Of a stretch of DNA of 10,146 nucleotides, positions 8,001-10,146 are shown piece by piece. The notes beneath the pieces are model-generated. The model saw only the letters and a program-made list of their open reading frames with translations, searched no databases and had not been told where the DNA came from. Every line of letters starts with the position of its first letter. Positions within the stretch are counted from its first letter, which is position 1. The translations under genes were made by a program, and so were the position numbers. Source of the stretch: Phycisphaerae bacterium (lineage in GTDB: Bacteria; Planctomycetota; Phycisphaerae; UBA1845; Fen-1342); assembly GCA_022842805.1 (NCBI GenBank), contig JALHOX010000144.1:1-10146 (forward strand), in the 5' to 3' direction.

Positions 8001-8247
8001 TTACCCCGTCGGCGACGTAAATCGTCTGATCCGCGCCGACCGCGACATCGCTCGGCATTCGCATCGCGGGCGTGCCCGCCTGCGAAAAGACCGCTGCGAT
8101 CTCGCCGGAATAGCGCGCGCTGCTTTGGGCCGAGACGGGCTGCAACAGCGCAATCGCGCTCGCCGCGCCGCACGCCGCCGCGCGCCACCCGGTTCGCGAA
8201 CTTCGGCCAAGGCTACGGATGACCGCTCTCCTGCGCCGGCGCGACAA
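5080..8247 (-). CDS. Exported NHL beta-propeller / 20-heme cytochrome c
   Basis: Giant multiheme electron carrier, 1055 residues by the TTG start. The N-terminus is basic (residues 3-22), then hydrophobic AAACGAASAIALL and PVSA|QSS, a Sec-type signal with likely cleavage after residue 40. Six NHL repeats (about 62-328, e.g. IYVADGVNNRVLQF, LWIADTGNTRIVGL, VLVSDVLNGRVQLF) should form a six-bladed propeller. A Pro-rich linker (331-346) leads to 20 CxxCH motifs starting at residues 347, 385, 431, 463, 508, 533, 583, 609, 647, 672, 697, 720, 755, 785, 827, 857, 887, 926, 976 and 1018. Ten of them read CxxCHxxH, the doubled-CXXCH pattern. Many further His could supply bis-His ligation. No membrane helix, lipobox or sorting motif follows the signal, so the protein is soluble in the periplasm or outside the cell. 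The start is uncertain: TTG at 8245-8247 lacks a clear ribosome site. It overlaps the triheme gene, suggesting a common complex. Substrate unknown. Confidence 0.92.
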   Translation of the reverse strand: MSRRRRRAVIRSLGRSSRTGWRAAACGAASAIALLQPVSAQSSARYSGEIAAVFSQAGTPAMRMPSDVAVGADQTIYVADGVNNRVLQFGPDGGLIRQVTRAGEFDLNRPLGVDFGTDGLLWIADTGNTRIVGLDAAGELKREFRPAQNGRRPPDITDIAVDPAHGRVWFADNDADQIGCCELSSGAVTRFGASGMAMGQLQYPYSLAIGAGGDVLVSDVLNGRVQLFDRGGRAAAALGRYGVALGELYRPKGVAVAPDGDVWIGDGRIGVIQIFRATGECLGVLRDGRGQPLRFETPSGLAFDAGGDLYVAELGAERVVRVGIRRDGSISPPPPGPPHTTRQPRTCTSCHLEWMSPLVEGKSTELLSPPRNPANDPAVARSENCLSCHDGSIVDSRERVWIGHGHDLGMTPTPGMNVPKNFPLVDGGIACRTCHSAHTRGGAGETIARAVFLRVKEDPAELCIACHADHVGSAEHAGHRLAKLDAALPANLAAARAHAGKDGHLMTCLTCHNAHGGRERLLLDLSGSESQLCLSCHLEYSLADEPAGRERGLHPVDVALSTAQRASLQASHGTIGEGGKLVCSSCHSMHQPATDDYLLRRPLTGSEACRECHSPQTAILATSHNFEVMQPDVANGAGLTAGEAGACSACHMVHQRARPALPILENDPNARCTTCHAEGELAASHALTSINHRGATCTECHNPHDDKHGSFLAQPANLLCRSCHIGYGDFLGGPHDITRSPANWPLASRESGGDCLACHRPHADDGGTLFRAGHAAGMIGNDAACVQCHPGAAWHGEGDIAALHPRKGNMQAVVRALPLGPGDELQCHTCHNAHAHADTKSLLRKGVPTANQLGSLCITCHTDMAALHATAHGGDAMAKAGLDADACAPCHRQHGPRPAVPTRALLAAHGGSLMDRDPTSTMDPACSACHAAGGVAKTPRIATHPDVPMSSTRTGDGAMPLFDAAGQVSSNGRLLCRTCHLPHGRPELIGDANWAALSPEERRARGNLFREFRSPNLCVDCHGFEGYARFLYFHDPLRRKGEAAVDDTPALWRPR
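5182..7209 (-). repeat. Ten paired CxxCH heme-binding units (20 motifs)
   Basis: Residues 347-1022 hold 20 CxxCH motifs that fall into ten pairs. The spacing from first to second cysteine motif within pairs is 38, 32, 25, 26, 25, 23, 30, 30, 39 and 42 residues. In nine of the ten pairs the first motif reads CxxCHxxH (SAH, NAH, SMH, MVH, NPH, RPH, NAH, RQH, LPH after the motif), while the second usually lacks the extra His; the second motif of the second pair (ADH) is the exception. This alternation is the signature of the doubled CXXCH family and implies growth by duplication of a two-heme unit. Confidence 0.9.
7264..8064 (-). repeat. Six NHL repeats (beta-propeller coding region)
   Basis: Six degenerate protein repeats of about 30 conserved residues sit near residues 62-91, 107-137, 154-184, 202-231, 248-279 and 295-325 of the large cytochrome. 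Each has the NHL layout: P..(V/L)A(V/I)...G.(I/L/V)(Y/W)(V/I)(A/S/G)D, then N.R(V/I)..(F/L)...G. The third blade is the most diverged and carries a CC pair (180-181) that is not a heme motif. Six copies fit a closed six-bladed propeller, in known proteins a platform for binding proteins, peptides or other ligands. Confidence 0.85.
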
Positions 8248-9358
8248 AGCCCGGCAGATAAAACGGTTCGCCCTTCATGATCTTCTCAATCGCCTGCATC
8301 AGCAGCGGCTGCGTCAGCGCCTCGACCCGCGAGCGCGGATAGCCGAGCTTGGCGAAGTCGATCAGCGAATTCGACGCGTTGTGGCAGTCGCTGCAACTGC
8401 GCTTCTCCGCCGCCCGCTGCGTATGCACCTGTCCGAGCAGCGCCTTTCGATCGGCCTCGGGCAGCTTGGCGCCTTCCGCCAGGTAGCGCTCGATCGCACG
8501 CTCACTGCGCTGGTGCGCCAACAGCGGCCCGCCCAACACGCCGCGCAGTGCCAGCTTCACGCCATATTCGCCGCGCATGTGATGCGGCAGGATCGCCGCG
8601 GCGGCTTCGAGGAACGATCGAAAATCGGGGCTATCGCCGCGAACCGCCCGCAAGTGCTGAATCACCGCGCTCATGTCGCGGGCCTGTGTCTGCGTGTTGG
8701 CCGTCTCCAGCAGGCTGATGATCTCTTTCCGCTGCGCATCGGCGTATGTGGATGGACTGCCCGCCTTTTCGAGCCAATCGAGAGCGCGCATCGCCGCCGG
8801 CGGCGCGCCGGCCTTTCCGTCGGCCAGGTTGTACCACACCAGGTCGAGCGGCTTGCGGTCGGTCTCCATATGACAAACGCCGCAATGCAGACTCGTCGCG
8901 TGCAGATTCAGGAACGCGCGGCTCTCTTTATTGCGATGATGCGGCAGCGGTCCATGGCAGCCGCCGCGAGTGCAATCGTTGAACGCGTCGGCCTGAAACC
9001 ACGGGCCGAAGCGGTGATAGTGCGCCAGCGGAATCCGCGGATTCTCAGTAGCGCGAAAGCCCGCAAACGCCGAAGACGAGCGGCTCAATTCGGTCTCGCG
9101 CAGGGCCGGCAGATCGACCACCTGCGGCGGGCTCAGCGGCGAGAACAGCAGCGAATCCAGCAGATACCAAAATGCGAGGAAGCTCAGCCAGAGGATGACG
9201 CCGATCAGCGCCAGCGCGTATGCGCTCTGAAAAAGCGACCAGAGCGACCGCCGCAACGCGCCGACCCAGTTGCCCCGGCGGCGCGGCGGTGCGGTTTGCG
9301 GCGGTGCAGCAGGGGGGACGGGCGAAGCGGGGGAGGGTGAGGCGGAACCCGTGCTCAT
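8213..9358 (-). CDS. Membrane-anchored triheme cytochrome c with a CX4CH site
   Basis: Likely relay between the cytochrome b and the large heme protein. Of 381 residues, 1-40 are Pro/Ala-rich then basic (RRR at 26-28) and probably cytoplasmic. One helix (about 45-68) anchors the protein, and the rest faces the periplasm. Heme motifs: CTRGGCH (129-135, a CX4CH form as known from tetraheme cytochrome c3), CGVCH (159-163) and CSDCH (322-326). Between the second and third lies a heme-free, helix-rich stretch of about 160 residues with HH at 259-260. Other His near the motifs (113, 115, 140, 141, 153, 158) could be distal ligands. The anchor-plus-hemes layout recalls NapC/NirT quinol dehydrogenases, but the spacing does not match that four-heme family, so I do not assign it. 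ATG at 9356-9358 overlaps the cytochrome b stop (TGATG) and has GGGGAGGG six bases upstream. Confidence 0.9.
   Translation of the reverse strand: MSTGSASPSPASPVPPAAPPQTAPPRRRGNWVGALRRSLWSLFQSAYALALIGVILWLSFLAFWYLLDSLLFSPLSPPQVVDLPALRETELSRSSSAFAGFRATENPRIPLAHYHRFGPWFQADAFNDCTRGGCHGPLPHHRNKESRAFLNLHATSLHCGVCHMETDRKPLDLVWYNLADGKAGAPPAAMRALDWLEKAGSPSTYADAQRKEIISLLETANTQTQARDMSAVIQHLRAVRGDSPDFRSFLEAAAAILPHHMRGEYGVKLALRGVLGGPLLAHQRSERAIERYLAEGAKLPEADRKALLGQVHTQRAAEKRSCSDCHNASNSLIDFAKLGYPRSRVEALTQPLLMQAIEKIMKGEPFYLPGFVAPAQESGHP
8227..8232 (-). promoter_or_regulatory. Shine-Dalgarno-like AGGAGA near the start of the 20-heme gene
   Basis: AGGAGA lies six bases before an in-frame ATC (8218-8220), which itself overlaps the triheme stop TAG (8213-8215). 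Ribosome sites at the triheme and ccsA junctions sit in the same relation to an ATG. The site could serve a start at that ATC, or be a chance match within the arginine codons of the N-terminus. Confidence 0.35.
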
Positions 9359-10146
9359 CAGACGCCCTCCCCAGCGACCAGGCGGCGGTCCATCGCGTCC
9401 GCCACCTCATGGACCAGATCGGCGTGGTTCTCCGCCAACTCCGCCGGCGTGGTATCGCCCGAGAGCGTCGCCAGCGAGAGCGGGAACACGTTTGGCTGAA
9501 AGATCACGTTGACGATATGCAGAATGCCGACGTGAATCAGCGCCAGGAAAGCCTCATACGTATGAGCGATCAGCGCCAGGTTCAGCACGCGGCCGCTGAT
9601 GATGTGCGAGAAAAACTGCTCGCCCCACAGCAGAATTCCGGTCAGCCCCAGCAGGGCCGTGCCCCAGAAGACGCCGATGTATTCAAACTTTTCCTTCACG
9701 CTGAAGCGCCCGAAGTTCGGCCGCGAGCGGCGCAGAAAGAACAGGTACGCCAGCAGCTGAAACGTCTTCGCCATGTCCTGCTTCGACATCCACATCGGCA
9801 ACCGTGTGAACGCCTGCAGCCAGCTCACCGATTGCCCCGCGGCCCGCGCCTCGCGACGGCGGCTGATCAGCGTGAAGCCGACGTAAACCAGGTGCGCGAT
9901 CATGCCCGCCACCAGCGCCAGCCCGGCCCAGTGATGCAGCAGCCGCGCCATGCCCAATCCGCCGAACATGCCGATGAGCCACGCGGCCCAGTCGCGATCG
10001 GCGAACTTCATCGGAAAGCCGGTCAACACCAGCAGCGTGAAAAACAGCACCAGAGCCCAATGCTGAAGGCGCTGATTCACATCAAACCGCTTCAGCGCCC
10101 GACGACCCGCCGCCGACTCCATCAATTGCTCGGCGACCTGCTCGGT
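9358..10146 (-). CDS. HydC/FdnI-like diheme cytochrome b (5' end probably cut by window)
   Basis: Quinone-reactive membrane cytochrome of the type that serves formate dehydrogenase, hydrogenase and thiosulfate-linked enzymes. Numbering from TTG at 10123-10125, four helices lie at about 22-40, 63-87, 148-168 and 183-209. RFDVNQRLQHW opens the first helix with His22; the second has His64, His65 and His78; the fourth has His188, His198 and His203. This fits the one-His, one-His, two-His ligand layout of the family, where two b hemes are bound. A hydrophilic, acidic tail (210-255) ends the protein. The frame continues without a stop from base 10125 to the window edge, and neither TTG at 10123-10125 nor ATG at 10120-10122 has a convincing ribosome site, so the true start is probably outside. 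A heme-bearing N-terminal fusion cannot be excluded. It is the first gene seen in the operon and overlaps the triheme gene by one base. Confidence 0.87.
   Translation of the reverse strand, partial: TEQVAEQLMESAAGRRALKRFDVNQRLQHWALVLFFTLLVLTGFPMKFADRDWAAWLIGMFGGLGMARLLHHWAGLALVAGMIAHLVYVGFTLISRRREARAAGQSVSWLQAFTRLPMWMSKQDMAKTFQLLAYLFFLRRSRPNFGRFSVKEKFEYIGVFWGTALLGLTGILLWGEQFFSHIISGRVLNLALIAHTYEAFLALIHVGILHIVNVIFQPNVFPLSLATLSGDTTPAELAENHADLVHEVADAMDRRLVAGEGV

Noticed and set aside
8185..8247. Arg-rich N-terminus of the 20-heme protein as a Tat signal
   Set aside because: The arginine run does not show a convincing SRRxFLK pattern, and c-type cytochromes receive heme outside the membrane after Sec export, so a Sec signal is the simpler reading.
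8213..9358. Assignment of the triheme protein to the NapC/NirT family
   Set aside because: That family has four closely spaced CxxCH sites after the anchor; here there are three, one is CX4CH, and the third is 160 residues away.

Overview
The window is a G+C-rich stretch in which every supported gene lies on the minus strand, so it reads from right to left as one compact operon: diheme cytochrome b -> membrane-anchored triheme cytochrome c -> very large NHL beta-propeller/20-heme cytochrome c -> lipoprotein -> ResB -> CcsA. Both ends are cut: the cytochrome b frame is still open at base 10146 and the ccsA frame is still open at base 1. No gene-free stretch exceeds 44 bases. I saw no RNA gene, mobile element, CRISPR array or clear terminator.

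Organism: system II cytochrome c maturation (ResB/CcsA) with unusually long ResB and CcsA proteins, a high G+C content, and an Ala/Pro-rich lipoprotein next to a multiheme cluster together suggest Planctomycetota (or a neighbouring PVC or deep-branching group). This is inference; no marker gene in the window settles it.

Right part (5080-10146), the electron-transfer module. A HydC/FdnI-like four-helix cytochrome b (quinone side) overlaps by one base a single-pass membrane protein with three c-heme motifs, one of them CX4CH. That gene overlaps a 1055-codon frame encoding an exported protein with six NHL propeller blades followed by 20 CxxCH motifs arranged as ten pairs. Together they encode at least 23 c-type and probably two b-type hemes. 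The arrangement suggests a quinone-linked conduit across the membrane into a large periplasmic or extracellular heme wire. Electron direction and terminal donor or acceptor cannot be read from the sequence.

Middle (4268-5035): a lipoprotein of unknown function with a disordered Ala/Pro/Ser tether and a C-terminal globular domain.

Left part (1-4232), the maturation module. ResB and CcsA of the system II cytochrome c synthase are joined by an ATGA stop/start overlap. They would carry heme across the membrane and attach it to the CxxCH cysteines of the upstream gene products. Co-transcription of a heme-attachment machine with a 23-heme load suggests a dedicated maturation system for this complex.
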